Positions 11,803 to 24,107 are shown, numbered from the stretch's first letter. The stretch: DNA of 64,000 nt from Diospyros lotus (GCF_014633365.1 NC_068349.1:11086753-11150752); one strand, 5' to 3'. Numbers and translations: made by a program. The notes: generated by a model from the sequence alone, not told the origin.

Positions 11803-12888
11803 TAGTCAACGAATGTATTGGGAACCCATCACAGTAAAAGAAAAGAAGGAAAGCCAACTCCAATCACACTGCAAGATCTATCACTCAACCAGAATATGGT
11901 TTAAGAAATTTCATGTGATTCATTACCTGGAGAGTGAGCAAAGAATAGCATCTATCACCTAAGTCAGCAAAACAATAACTCCGAGCTGGGTAGGCTTGGT
12001 TCAAACAAAAAGCGGATTCGGGTTTAATGCAAATTATAAAATGTTGTTGGACCTAGCATACACTATCATGCACATTAATGAAATGAATATAGCATAAACA
12101 AGGATGCTTAAAGTAGATGCATGTATTGGAAAACTAGGAGATATAACGTTACGAACAAACGATTCCACAGAACAGTAAGTTCCCTCTGCAACTTTAACAA
12201 AGATGTATACCTGACGATGCAACTTCCTTTTGGTTTAACATTTTTTCAGAATATAATGGGCTTTTCATGAAATAGATTTTCTCATACATGTTAGAAGCAG
12301 AGAGAAACTTGTAAGAAATTACAAAGTTATTAAACATAACATGGTTCTACAACCAAAAAGATGCCAACCAGAGTAAGCTAAATGATCAGGCAGATGTCTA
12401 ACTGCCTGCTAGGACCAGAATTCTTTCTGCCAGGAGTAAGCTGTAGAAAGAGCCTGAAACTTCAGAAAGACATTGAATTAGATAAAGAGAAACTAATCAG
12501 GCATGCTAGCTAGACCTAGGTTCAAGTGGCCTAAGAGAAAGCAAGCGTCTAAATATTCGGAATTCCAGCACCAGATAAAATAAAAGGGAGCCTTGGATCT
12601 GTATGGGAAGGCTACATAAAGGACCATACAAACATATGTAACGTATGAGCCCAATTGAAACTAGCTGTTGTGAATAGGACTGGAAGTTCGTATGATAGCC
12701 TGGTTGAGATTGTATGTCATTGGGCCTCTGGTCGAAGATGTTGATATTAAGTGAATTGGGATGGAGGTCTGGGAATAAGGTTGGAGATTTCAACTTGTGA
12801 GATAATTTTTCAGTTTATATAGAGTTTTCTAAGCTTCTCGTTTTATACTGGTATAGTAAATTTATTCGATCGATTCTTTCTTTCTAAT

Positions 12889-13405
12889 TGATGATGCAGA
12901 GCCGATCACCTTTTTCTGTCTTGAACCAAGTACCTGCAAAAAGGGTGGGGACTTGCTCCCCGTGATCCCTCCGACGCTCAAGTCAGTTCATAGGATTTTC
13001 GAGGAATATAATAATCATGGAAGATCATAAAAGAAGAGTCCCTTAAGAATTAGATCCCCGTACCTGTAGAGGTTGTCCTCTATTTATAGATGTCCATTGA
13101 CCTTTCCCTTAGGAGATAAGATATTCTTTCAAAAATAGAGGTCGATCCCCTTTCCATGGGGAGAAGAGATAATATTCCTTAATAGAGATAATTCTTGGGA
13201 TGTTGGAGATATTCTTGGTTGACTGAATCTTCCTCTTTATCTCTTGCCAGTTCAAAATCATAATAAAGATTATAAGGATAAGTGGAGCTCCTAAGACTTG
13301 ACATGTGGCGATCGTCCATTAGCCTTTACTAGCACACATGGCTCCAAGTTAATAGTAACCTCTAGGGGTAGCACAGTAAAATTGTCCCCTATAAATATTC
13401 CCTCA
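12889..13405 (-). repeat. 3' LTR of the non-coding element
   Basis: On the plus strand it starts TGATGATGCAGAGCC and ends CCCTCA. It is preceded by the target copy CTAAT and pairs with 15555-16077. Confidence 0.88.
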
Positions 13406-13699
13406 TTACTTGCCCCCCACTCCTTGAGCTGATCGAGCGAGGAGTTTGAGTAGCTGAAGGAGTAGTCATCATTGTTTTTCTGAGCCTCTGTAAAAAAGTT
13501 CTACTAAAAGTTGGGTTAGCAGTCTCGAATGCTGAATTTGCTTTTCAAGTCTCCCAGTGCCCTTTCACTCTTCCCATGCAGAAAGTGATTAGGTCGCTCG
13601 AGGTGATAGAGACGTTAGGGGATTTTCCTATAGTAGAAAGGGGCCAACTCTTAAATTAGTACATATATATATTTTTATCATTATTTTTGGCCTAGGGCT

Positions 13700-14105
13700 G
13701 AGGCTATGCTGGTCAAGGCGGCATTCCTCATCTTCGGGGGCCGCTGGCCGAGGTTATGGTGGCCGAGGCCGCGTGCCTTATCTTCGGGGGCCACTGGCCA
13801 AGGCCGCGTGCCTTATCTTTGGGGGCCACTGGCCGAGGTTGTGGTGGCCGAAGCCGCATGCCTTATCTTCGAGGCCGCTGGCCGAGGCTGCTTGCCTCGT
13901 CTTTGTAGGCCGTTGGGCGAGGCTGCTTGCCTCGTCTTCGGGGCTGCTGGCCGAGGCTGCTTACCTCGTATTCGTGGGCCGTTGGTCGAGGCTGCTTGCC
14001 TCATCTTCAGGGCCGCTAGCCGAGCCTACGTGCCTCGTCTTTGGGGACCGTTGGCCGAGACTGCTTGCCTTGTTTTCGGGGGCCGCTGGCCGAGGTTATG
14101 GTCCC
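13700..14105. repeat. GC-rich tandem array, unit about 37 bp
   Basis: About ten degenerate units with the core GGCCGCTGGCCGAGGCTGC are separated by TTGCCTCGTCTTCGGG-like spacers. The array stands out as GC-rich against AT-rich surroundings. Open frames through it are a by-product of the repeat. Confidence 0.8.
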
Positions 14106-14218
14106 CTTTGGTCTTCGTTTGGCGGAGGTTCGTAGCCTCCGAACTGGTGCCTTAATTAGTAGGGGTGGTCCCCTTTGAACCTTCGGTTTTGAGTTGTCAA
14201 GAGTTCGAGGATCATAAG

Positions 14219-14395
14219 TGATCATTTGTTTTTGAGTGTTCGGGGGTTCGGGGCCCCCCGAGGATCATATCTGATCCTTTGTTTTTGAGTGTTCGGGGGT
14301 TCGAGGCCCCCCGAGGATCATATCTGATCCTATGTTTTTGAGTGTTCGGGGGTTCAGGGCCCCCTGAGGTTCACATCTGATCCTTTACTCTTGCG
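14219..14395. repeat. 53 bp tandem repeat, about three copies, with internal palindrome
   Basis: Each unit contains TTTTTGAGTGTTCGGGGGTT followed by CGRGGCCCCCCGAGGATCAT. GGGGGTTCGGGGCCCCCC can fold as a hairpin. Confidence 0.8.
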
Positions 14396-14454
14396 TTGTC
14401 GAGGCATTTCAGACCCTCGGTCTTCATGTGCACATGCTGGCTTGGATTGTAGTT

Positions 14455-14745
14455 GATGACGGGATTTTAAAGAATATCCATATTTTATTTTCGGCGAAAT
14501 GCCTACTTCCACAATCCGAAATAACATCCATATTTTGTTTTCACGGTTCGGCTTGATGCCTACGTCCGCAATCAGAGATAATGTTCATATTTTGCCTTCG
14601 CGGTTCAATCTTGATGCCTACGTCCATATTCTGAAATAATGCTCGTATTTTGTCTTCGCAGTTCGGCGAAATGCCTACGTCCGCAATCCAAAATAATATT
14701 CATATTTTATTTTCGCGGTTCGGTCTTGATGCATACATCCGCAAT
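14455..14745. repeat. 57-58 bp tandem repeat, about five copies
   Basis: Units share CATATTTTGTTTTCGCGGTT and GATGCCTACGTCCGCAAT with moderate divergence. It is the third distinct array in this element. The stretch from 14746 to 15554 contains no recognisable gene. Confidence 0.8.
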
Positions 14746-15554
14746 AGCCATCTCTACCGTCTTGTCATGCAAAGATGCATCCTACTAACCATTGGCCATC
14801 TCTTTGAGGGTTCGGAGCTAGCCCAATTTGGCCCTTGCTGTCGTCATGGAATAAAACCCCCATGGGTAGAAAAAGATGGTATGCTTATTGGAAAAGCCCT
14901 TTATTGACGTTGTAGCCCAAAAGATAGGCCAGAAAAATATAATGTATACAGCATGAACAAAATCAAGCTTCATCATCTTAAGGTTTTTGATCTCAACAAG
15001 TGCAATTAATAAGCAACGATGATAAACAAACACATAGACTCAATGGATTAGAAAAATTAGCAGTACCTTGCTGCCGTGAAACTTCATCCATTGATTCTGC
15101 TTGTCTTTTTTTTCTCAGCCTCTAAAAGGTTTTATTTTAACATAAAGCCGCATAGGATGGCAAAATCAAACCTCATAGGATCTATAAAATAAGATGAACA
15201 TCTTCTTTCTCCTGGATTACCGCTCCCAATTTCTTCTCCCATTTTTTCGGAAGCCGTTAATGAGGTCACATAAGAGCCGAGCTTATGGGAAAACAGCGAA
15301 AATTGACATATACAAAAATTGATCTTTACACACATAAATTAATAGTTGATACGCATAGTGCCTCCAGCTATTTTTTTCCTTTCCTTTTATGTAACAGTGA
15401 TCGATGTATAAATATTAAACTAGGGAGCATACCGTTAATGAGGCCACATACGTGAAACATTTTCTTTCCCACTCAATCTGATTGTGCTTCGAGTGGCTTG
15501 AGATTATACTTGGCAGACAAAAAGAAAAATGAGGGCCCCACAGTGGGCGCCAAT

Positions 15555-16077
15555 TGATGATGCAGAGCCGATCATCTTCTTCTGTCTTGAACCAAGTACC
15601 TGCAAAAAGGGTGAGGACTTGTTCCCCGTGATCTCTCCAACGCTCAAGTCAGTTCATAGAGTTTTCGAGGAGTATAATAATCATGGAAGATCATAAAAGA
15701 AGAGTTCCTTAGGAATCAGATCCCCATACCTATAGAGGTTGTCCTCTATTTATAGATGTCCCTTGACCTTTCCCTTAGGAGATAAGATATTCTTTCAAAA
15801 ATAGAGGTCGATCCCCTTTCTATGGGGAAAAGAGATAATATTCCTTAATAGAGATAATTCTTGGGATGTTGGAGATATTTTTGGTTGACTGAATCTTCCT
15901 CTTTATCTCTTGCCAGTTCAAAATCATAATAAAGATTATAAGGATAAGTGGAGCTCCTAAGACTTGACATGTGGCGATCGCCGATTGGCCTTTACTAGCA
16001 CAACATGACTCCAAATTAATAGTAACCTCTAGGGGTAACACAGTAAAATTGCCCCCACTATAAATATTCGCTCCTCA
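15555..16077 (-). repeat. 5' LTR of the non-coding element
   Basis: Direct repeat of 12889-13405, followed by target copy CTAAT at 16078-16082. On the minus strand it contains CTATAAATAGAGG, a plausible promoter TATA box, and is followed by the primer-binding-like site. Confidence 0.85.
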
Positions 16078-16301
16078 CTAATGATTTTAAGCCCCGAAGA
16101 GGATTCAAAGCCATCAATGCACTGGTTCCAGATAGCTTCAAAGCCCTTAAGGCCCTTGTTTCTATTTTCTAAAGTGGGATGGAGACATGGATGGTGCTTA
16201 GTTCTTCATTATGGGCTGCTCTGTGTCACTAAATTGGGATGCTGTTTTGTGGTTGGTTTTTTGTTATGTCAAACCATTTTCCAAAACGATCTAGTCGCTA
16301 T

Positions 16302-16751
16302 TGTTGGAAATTTTCATACAACGGATTTACATTAATTATGAGCTTTATTAATTAAATTAAATCAAGTTAAAATAAATTGATCTTTATAAGATATTCTATA
16401 GCTCATAAATAATTGATTTAAATAAAGTGAGTTTATACTCCAAATTTTGTATTGTGGGTCAAATTATTAGTGTGGACCCATGTCGGTGATTGGGAGACCT
16501 ATGAAAACTTTCTATATAAAGGTAAAATTAAATCTTTCTTCTGTCAAACCGAGAACAAACTATTATTATCTCACCGATTGAAAAAAAGCTTATAAAGAGA
16601 AAAGAAAGGAAACTTTATAATGTAAAGTTAATTGTTTTCAGATTTCGTTACGATGCAAAATCAAATTTGTTTAGAAAATCAAATTTATTCTGTATTCTAA
16701 ATAGTCATGTATGCAATTCTATTTGTATATCATGTTAACTATTAATTAACA
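16302..16751 (+). repeat. Copia LTR, left copy
   Basis: TGTTGG...TTAACA ends, with a primer-site-like sequence immediately after. It aligns with 28996-29300 through blocks such as TTTACATTAATTATGAG and CTATAAATAATT-like sequence. Confidence 0.65.
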
Positions 16752-18039
16752 TCTGGCATCGGACACAAGATTTTAGAGTTTCTAAAGAATCATAGTATTA
16801 TTATTGTGGTTCTTACATCCATTGCTGTATGTTACTTTCTACAAATTACAAAATCGGATTTAAGAAGTGAAAATAATTTACCTAATAAAACATATTTATT
16901 TTGAATCAATTGCGAAATCAGCAGCAAAATCAAATTAAATACTATTGGAATAATGGCCTGTTCAAATGAACTTTTTTAAAGGTAATAACTGCTTTGATTA
17001 TTCTATTGTAACAATGCATTAATTATTCCATTTCAATGGATTTTAAAATAATGGCTGCCTTGTTTCAGCGTAAATTAGGGCTTAGGTTGAAGATAGGTTG
17101 TTTTTGTAATTTTCAGACGCTTAAAACTTCTATTTATTATACTTTAACTCTATTTTTTGAAAATTTTCAGTTTAGCCCTTATTTTTATTATAATTTCAAA
17201 CTAAAGCCATCATAAAGTATTTTCATGCTATTAGCATGTTTATTTGTGAGATTAACAGAGATATAATTAATTTATTTTATTTATATCTCATAAGTTTATT
17301 TAATACAAATTACATGATTTTGTCACAAATAAAGAGAATAAAGCATTTGTTTATCATAATAAATATTTTACAAGGCAACAAATATAGTGTGATGTCAAAT
17401 AAATAAATAAATTTTTTATCTCATAAGGTTGTGTCACATGTTAAAGTGTGATCTTTTAAGAACATTAAGGCCCCATATCTACAAAGTTGAACCCACCATA
17501 AATTATAGTTAAGTTTAAATGTACTATAAGGTGTATACCCAATGTGAAAAGGTTTTATAAATTGGTTAGATTGTTACCACCAAAGTGGTCTATCTATTGA
17601 ATATATAGAATTTTATTTTCACATGGTGTAAGGATGTTTTCAGAGTCAGTCCTCAGCTTTCTAAGATCCAAGACAATTTTTTCAAATGTGCACCTTTATA
17701 CAAATTAAATAAAAATTATTAATTAATTAATTTTATTAAAATTATAAAAATTTACAAAAAATAAGGAATAATACTTTGGGGCCTTATTAAAACCTTGTTT
17801 GAAAAAAATTCAATGGGACAAAACCCCAAACGAAGAAAAAAGAATACCCTACATTGTAAACATTGCATTAAAAAACGAAAACTATATATTTGAGTCTACA
17901 TGCTTTCTCCTGAATCTCCGTAAGCATTTCTTGATTTGATCAATTTTCCTTTCATCCTTCACAATTAATTGAAGCAAAAACAATCATCAAATGTACCTAC
18001 AAAATAAAAATAGCAATGAAATCTCAACCACAAAACATC

Positions 18040-20520
18040 ATTTAAAATGTCTTCTTGTTGCATTTTTATATGCAAAATCATCAATTATACTATCATATTT
18101 AATGTTTTCTAACATATCATTTTCAATGCATAATATCGCTAACCCATTTAGTCTATCTTAAGTCATGGTGGTCTGCAAGTAAGATTTTAATAATTTTAAT
18201 TTAGAAAAACTTCTTTCAGCAGATGCCACAGTCATATGTATAGTCAATAATACCCTATAAGCAACCATAATATTAGAAAACATATTCACACTCTTTACAA
18301 ACTCAAGAATTTTAATGGATGTCCAAGATTTATTTGTTTCATATGCTTCTTTTGGTAACATCACTTTCAACACCTGTAATTCTGAAAATAAGTCTCTTGC
18401 ATCAACATTAGAAACATCACCATATTTTAAAGTATTTTCAAGATTCACACAAAAACTTTTCAATTCATCATCATAAAATGAAGTCAACTTTGCAGTATCA
18501 AACAAGAACCCAAAAATAGATTCAAAACAATGCAATTGTTCAAACCTACTCTTCAATTCACCAAGAGCAATATCCACTATAACAAGAAAATAATCAGTTC
18601 TAAATGATTCTTCAGCTGATTGTTGTTCCTTATCATTATTAGAAACCTCATCAAAATGCCTTTTTCTACAAACTTCACTTTTTTTTGGAAATATAGGCTC
18701 AATTCCCATATCAAGGGAAATTTCTTTAGCATCAATCATGGCCGAAATAAACCCATTTATTCTATAGTTTTCAAAAAATAAAACAAGTCCTTCTAATTGT
18801 CTTACAGCAACATCAAGATGCATGTCTTTAGATTGTAACTTTTTACTAAGTTAATCTTATGTAAAATGTCATGTCAAATAACCAAAGTTAATATAAATTC
18901 AAAACTTGAAAGCTCTCCTGATGCTAAACTTTGAGCATCCCTACTCAATTTGGCATCTTCACTAATTTCTGTTTATTTAAATAAAGCTTCTCTGATTTGG
19001 GAAGCTTAAGATTTTATTGCTTTGACACTTTCAATATGACTTTCCCAACGTGTAGTTAACAATGATTTCAAAGTCAAACCATCTATGTAATCAAGTAACA
19101 CATTCCATCACTTTGTTGAATTAGAGAATACCATATATATGCATTGACATGCTCCAAAAAAAGATTTTGCTTTAACACATGAGTTGGCCATATTACAAAC
19201 TATTAAGTTAAGACAATGAGAATCACATGGCATGTAAAATGCTCTAAGATTTATATCAAGTAATCTTTTTTGTACATCTAGATTTTTTCTTTTCATATTA
19301 GAGCCATTATCATAACCTTGTCCCATCACATCATCAATATTAAGTGTAAGAGACTCAATTACATTTTGCAATTCATTAAAAATTCCTAATCCAGATGTAT
19401 CTTTCACATTTAGAAACTCTAGAAAGTACTCTTCTATATTTATTGGAGTACTTGAAACATCGACATACCTTAATATTAAAGTCATTTGTTCTTTGTGACT
19501 TGCATCAGGAGTACAATCAAGAATCACTAAAAAATATTTAGCCGTTTTTATTTTTTCAATGATTGCATGTTTAATGTTTGATGCTAAAATAGCTATCAAC
19601 TTATTTTGAATTTTATGGCTAAGATAATGATAATAAATTTTCTTATCTTGAATGAGTCGAAAATGGTGTTACATTTACTGGATCAAACTCTGCAATCATT
19701 TCAAGTATGCCTAAAAAGTTACCATTACCATCTTCATAATTTTTTTCATTTGTTCCACGAAAAGCCAAATTATGTATAGCAAGACATTTCACAACAGCAA
19801 TGATTCTGACAATAACATTTTTCCAGTGTAGTGTATCTTTCTTGATTAACTCTTGTAATTTTGTATTGCAATTCAATACAAGATCTCAAGTTAATGAGGT
19901 GTTCAATACTGCTTTCATGTTGTTTAAGCTTCTCACCAAGATGTTTCCAATCTCTAGTTCCTTCACTAGTTAACTGACTTCTAGAATTCATTGTTTTAAA
20001 CAACTTACAACAGAAACAAAACACTTTATCCAACTCCTTTGAGTACACTAGCCATTTTCGATCCTTAATTTCCCCATTTGGTAACATACAAAGATAATAA
20101 TTTGAAGAAAAATGTCTATTGTGTTTATCCATGGGAAATTTGAGATTAACTTCTCTTATGGGACCTTTTTCTACAAGTAAATCTCTCATTTTTGCATCAA
20201 GATTATCCCAAACTCGTGGATCATAAATGTTCAAATCAAATCTTGTTTCGGGACATTCATTTTCATGGCAAGGTTCATCAATATTTTCATTTTCATCTTG
20301 ATCACCAATTTCTTCATTCTCATTTTCTACTAATTCTTCCAATTGAATTGGTTGTTCACATTCATTTGGTAAATCTTCATCTAAATTTTCAAGTGAAGTA
20401 TTTGTTTGTTTAACAAAATATTTATTCAAAGATCCTCTTAAACTTTGAGCAAATTCTTTTTCTTTTTTCTTTCTTTGTCTCTTGAGATTTTCGGAAAGTT
20501 GTTTTTTAGGAAATATTTTT
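18040..20520 (-). pseudogene. hAT transposase pseudogene (ZMYM1/DUF4371 type)
   Basis: In order of translation: a lysine-rich N-terminus (about 20400-20520), a TTF-type zinc-finger region (VFCFCCKLF, near 20030), and the DUF4371 catalytic part. The latter carries [15 protein letters not shown] with a likely catalytic Asp and [10 protein letters not shown] near 19300. The C-terminal hAT dimerisation region is at about 18060-18300 (TVASAERSFSKLKLLKSYL). Frameshifts or stops at about 19876, 19610-19640 and 18840-19100, and a stop at 18158, break the frame. After that last stop the homologous reading resumes (DRLNGLAILCIEND). It would have cut and pasted the element; it is now dead. Confidence 0.88.
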
Positions 20521-21499
20521 TAATTTTTATAATAAACACAACACAATAAAAAAAATAAAACTAATTAACAAATTAAGAACAATAAAACCTGAATTTTGAG
20601 CATATTTTCTTTCACTTGAAACTTCCAATTATAAAGAACAAGAATCCCAATGAAGTTTTCCATTGAATCAAATAATAAAGAAGAATAAGTCAAATAATAA
20701 AAAAAAAAGTTTATACAAAATAATTCAAGTATAATACAAAAAAATATAAACAATAAACATAAGTTCAATAATGCATTCAAATAAATATAAACATAAATTT
20801 CACAATGCATTCAAACAAACCTATGAATTAAATTAATAAATCTGTAAATAAATAAAAGAATAGTGAATTGTCAATAACTAATGTTCATAATTTATAATTT
20901 TCAAGTCAAAGCCAAAATTCCAAATTAGCCATTAACTTTAAGATATTCACGGGACTTAATACAATATGCCATATTATTGATATGAATAATTTTGCAAGCA
21001 CCAATTTTGATATTGGTAGACTAAATAAAAAAAAATTAAAGACTATTTCCTTATATGCTTGAGGTTATTAACACTTAAAGAAACCAAATCCAAACAAAAA
21101 CCAAACAGAAACCAAACAAATAGTAATGCTACTCGTAGAGAACAGTTTAGAGAAAGGTTTATTGAAATATTTAATTTATTTTTTCAACTTTTGTCTTTAA
21201 TATACCCGCCCATTTTCTCTCTCTCTCTCCCATTTTTGGTCTCTCTCTATCCCTCTTTCACCAAACTTTTTTGATGTAGCAAATGGAACAACAGTTCCCT
21301 CCCCTGTTCCACCATTTTAATGTGCGAGATGCCAGATTGAATTGGTGCAACTAATAGTTCTGCAAACTGCCACTGAATAATGTGATATAAGTGAGCAAAT
21401 CATGCTCAATCTGGCAATTCTCCATCAAATCAACCAGTGACAAAGCAAATTCTAATTCTCCCTTCCTCAAAAATTGTTTGATAAGATATCTATAAAGCA

Positions 21500-21703
21500 C
21501 GTACAGTAATGAATATATATAGAGAGAGAGAGAACATAAAATACACACAAAACACACACACACATACAGTAATGAATATATATATATATATAAAGAACAG
21601 AACATAGGTACACATAGAACACACACACAGTAATGCATATATATATAGAGAGAGGACATAACGCACACACAAAACACACACACACACATACAGTAATGAA
21701 TAC

Positions 21704-21736
<33 letters not shown>

Positions 21737-21745
21737 AAGAAAGAA
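21500..21745. repeat. Compound TA/GA/CA microsatellite in higher-order repeats
   Basis: Alternating TA, GA and CA runs recur about four times with a shared linker CAGTAATGAATATATA, giving an irregular higher-order unit of 60-90 bp. Open frames across it are low-complexity and not credible proteins. Confidence 0.8.
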
Positions 21746-22376
21746 AGAGAGCGGCAACGACCTGAGAATGAGCGAGCGACGGCAGCAATTGACTGAAGGA
21801 ACGGCGGACAGCGGCCAGGCTAGCACCAGGAGCAACAACTTAACTGAGTGTCGGGCAACAAAGAAGAAATAACCAGAAAAATGAAGAAGAAGAGAGGGAA
21901 AATAGGCATTGGGCAGAGTTACTTTTGGGATGCGTGAGAGAGCGGCCATTGGCAGAGCAATTTCTGTTATTTTTTTTTTAATTTTTTATACACATATATA
22001 CATAAACTTAAAAAAAAAAAAAATTAGGCCCCTCTCAGTTGTAGGCCCTGGGCTATAGCCTTGGTAACCCTAGGCCAAGGCCAGCTCTGAATGTCTTTGA
22101 TCAAGTATATAGTTATTTTGCCTAAAGATGTTGACTATATATTTAGTTTAAAGACGACACATAAGACATAACTATGAATTGACTAGTCTAAGTGATCCAT
22201 TTATCCAAAAATGATAGAATTACTTTGATTGGAATAGGTTCTCTAGATTGTTTTTATGTGAAGAATTCTAAATTGCATGTTTTGCATCTTGTCCAAAGGT
22301 GTTTGTATAATCATATATCAGAACTCTCAACTATGATACTTATTTGTGGTTTTGAATAATATGATTTCCTTATTAT

Positions 22377-23080
22377 ATGCTAATGATATTGCATAATTTA
22401 ATCTATTTTCAATCACCTTTTCTATCAACAATAATATGGTCACTATTGAAATTTTTTACTACCTCAAATTTTAATAAATGGAATAAAGACATGGAGTTTG
22501 TCATAAATATGGTTGATATGTCTTTAAAAAATACATCCTTTATAATCCCCCTGAGAATAAGTTGCATCCAAGATCTACTCATTGTTATTTTATTAGATAC
22601 CCAAATTATTCGGGGATATGGATTTTACTGTAGAGAAGTAAATTCTAGAATTGTAGAATCACGGACAACTAAATTATTTGGTTGATGATAGTAGTGATTC
22701 TAACACCTCTAATGAGTATATGTAAACCAAAGCTATTTTTGTTCCTTTGCCTATACAGCAAGACACAATGGTCCATATACTTGTGATTACTCTTATAAAA
22801 GAGAAAAGATCCACAGCCAATAATAATTGAGATTCCTCGAGCATAGGATACAATGGCACAAATTCCTCTTAGAAGATCTAATAGAAAAATAAGATTTGTT
22901 ATTCATTCAAATTATATGGTCTATATGAGAGAGATAGAGTGATTATTACATTGGTCATGTAGTAGATCTAATATCCTTTGTAGAAGCTATTTCTAGTCCC
23001 CAATATGATTTGTGGATGTATATAATGAAAGATGAAATACAATCTATGGGACATAATGTTGAATTATGACTTAAGATACT
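22377..23080 (+). pseudogene. Copia coding scraps of the outer element
   Basis: Three pieces are readable: a gag N-terminal-like segment (FNKWNKDMEFVINM, about 22465-22510), an integrase C-terminal-like segment (RGYGFYCREVNSRIVESR, about 22610-22665), and the linker before reverse transcriptase (IPLRRSNRKIRFVIHSNYMV, about 22860-22920). The order fits copia but large parts between them are deleted. Stops are frequent. Confidence 0.6.
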
Positions 23081-23168
23081 ACTAAATCTAGTTTGAATAA
23101 GTCAAGTGTCAATTAGATCTGGTTTGAATAAATCAAATATCAGTTAGACTATGTCGACATTCGAAATT

Positions 23169-24107
23169 TGTTGACCGTGATTCGTTAGCTCGCATTGGTG
23201 TAATGAATCCGAGAATGAGAGAATTGGTCATCTGGTTCGATTTGTTGACCCGCCGGCCAATCCCTGCAAGGTACTCCGATACTCAAGTAAGTGAACGAAT
23301 AAGTAAAAATGCAGAGTATTAGCAAGTTGGCAGGAAAAGTATATCAGGGCCCTAGGAAGAGCTGGTTAATATATGGGAGGAGGAAGGATGTCCTCCAGCA
23401 TGTGTCGTACATCTGCAGGTGGTGGGACAGAATATCCAACGCCGACGAAGACGCCCATGCAACAAGGTGCTAACGGGACCCTCATTAATGTGGATGGGAT
23501 CCGTCATTAATGAAGATGGGATCTAAGGTGAAGGCGCGAAAATCCAGACACGGTTGTAATGATGTTGTTGTAAGGACCAGGATGGGACTGACGTGGGCCG
23601 ATCAAATGGGCTAAGAGGGTAGGGCCAGATTGGGCCTTAATGGCCCAGCTTGGATGACCCCTAGCTCATTAATATTCTCAAGCATACAACCTTCTCGTTA
23701 TGCGAGCCGATCAGCTAAGCCGACGAACTGCAAGAGTTGCTGGGAGCTCGCTCGAAGTGTAGTTGGGAACTCGCCCGGATAGGCCGGCGAGCTAAAGGCA
23801 TTTCTGGGAGCTCGCTTGGCCCTGCGATCTGAGCTCAAGCTCTAGCAATGTTTCAACGAACTCAACTCGAGGTCCACTGGACCTTATGCTATTGGGTCGG
23901 CCTGCTGAATTAAGCTCAGCCCATAAGGAGTAGAGCAAGAAATACCCGTATCATTAAGCCCCTCAGCTCGCAATGCGATCTTCGGACTGGGAGTTGACGC
24001 TTGCTAGCCATTCCAGCTGTTAATACACCTTCAGCTCTCTGCTCAATCGTTTCACATCACGTTGTTTCAGGAAGCATGTCTTATCTGCGGCGCATTTAAT
24101 GCGCACA
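23169..24107 (-). repeat. Putative 3' LTR of the gypsy element
   Basis: On the plus strand it runs from TGTTGACCG to GCGCACA, giving TGT/ACA inverted ends over 939 bp. The minus-strand start contains a small palindrome (GCGCATTTAATGCGC). There is no second LTR to compare, so the borders are tentative. Confidence 0.4.

Larger units (their letters stand above)
8375..12650 (-). pseudogene. Decayed second copy of the 3' half of the DeSI/PPPDE gene
   Basis: This region is collinear with 29938-35500, the end of the intact DeSI gene. A remnant of the last exon and its acceptor is at about 8375-8440 (GCTGAATCTGTCCC shared with 30055-30068). Intron sequence follows (8460-8665 matches 30120-30530; 11868-12000 matches 30543-30980). 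A remnant of the third exon is at 12390-12450 (match to 35228-35308); it carries stops and substitutions and has lost the CNC of the intact exon. The match continues to about 12650. Exons 1 and 2, with the catalytic His and Cys, are not present. A DC1 pseudogene and a TRIM interrupt the intron. Confidence 0.75.
12889..16077 (-). mobile_element. Complete non-coding LTR retrotransposon (LARD-like) with target duplication
   Basis: LTRs of 517 and 523 bp at 12889-13405 and 15555-16077 are roughly 95% alike, and both sides carry the target duplication CTAAT (12884-12888 and 16078-16082). The minus-strand orientation follows from the primer-binding-like site ATTGGCGCCCACTGTGGGG just inside 15554, the purine tract GGAGTGGGGGGCAAG beside 13406, and the TATA-like CTATAAATAGAGG in the antisense LTR. 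That GGCGCC site is typical of plant gypsy elements. The 2.15 kb interior has no gag or pol and consists largely of three tandem-repeat arrays, so it must be mobilised in trans. Confidence 0.88.
17641..22089 (-). mobile_element. hAT-superfamily DNA transposon (inactive)
   Basis: The left terminus reads CAGAGTCAGTCCTCAGC and the reverse complement of the right terminus reads CAGAGCTGGCCTTGGCC, forming imperfect terminal inverted repeats. The flanking 8-mers GATGTTTT (17633-17640) and AATGTCTT (22090-22097) agree at six of eight positions, as expected for an old hAT target duplication. The minus strand encodes a broken transposase. The 20530-22089 part is non-coding and contains a microsatellite cluster. 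It lies inside the old copia element and so is younger than it. Confidence 0.82.

Noticed and set aside
13706..14225. Long open frames in both directions in the GC-rich array
   Set aside because: They are by-products of a repeat lacking stop codons; the translated units are degenerate copies of one another.
21351..21949. Long minus-strand frames rich in Y, I, S and C
   Set aside because: They translate TA/GA/CA microsatellites inside the hAT element.
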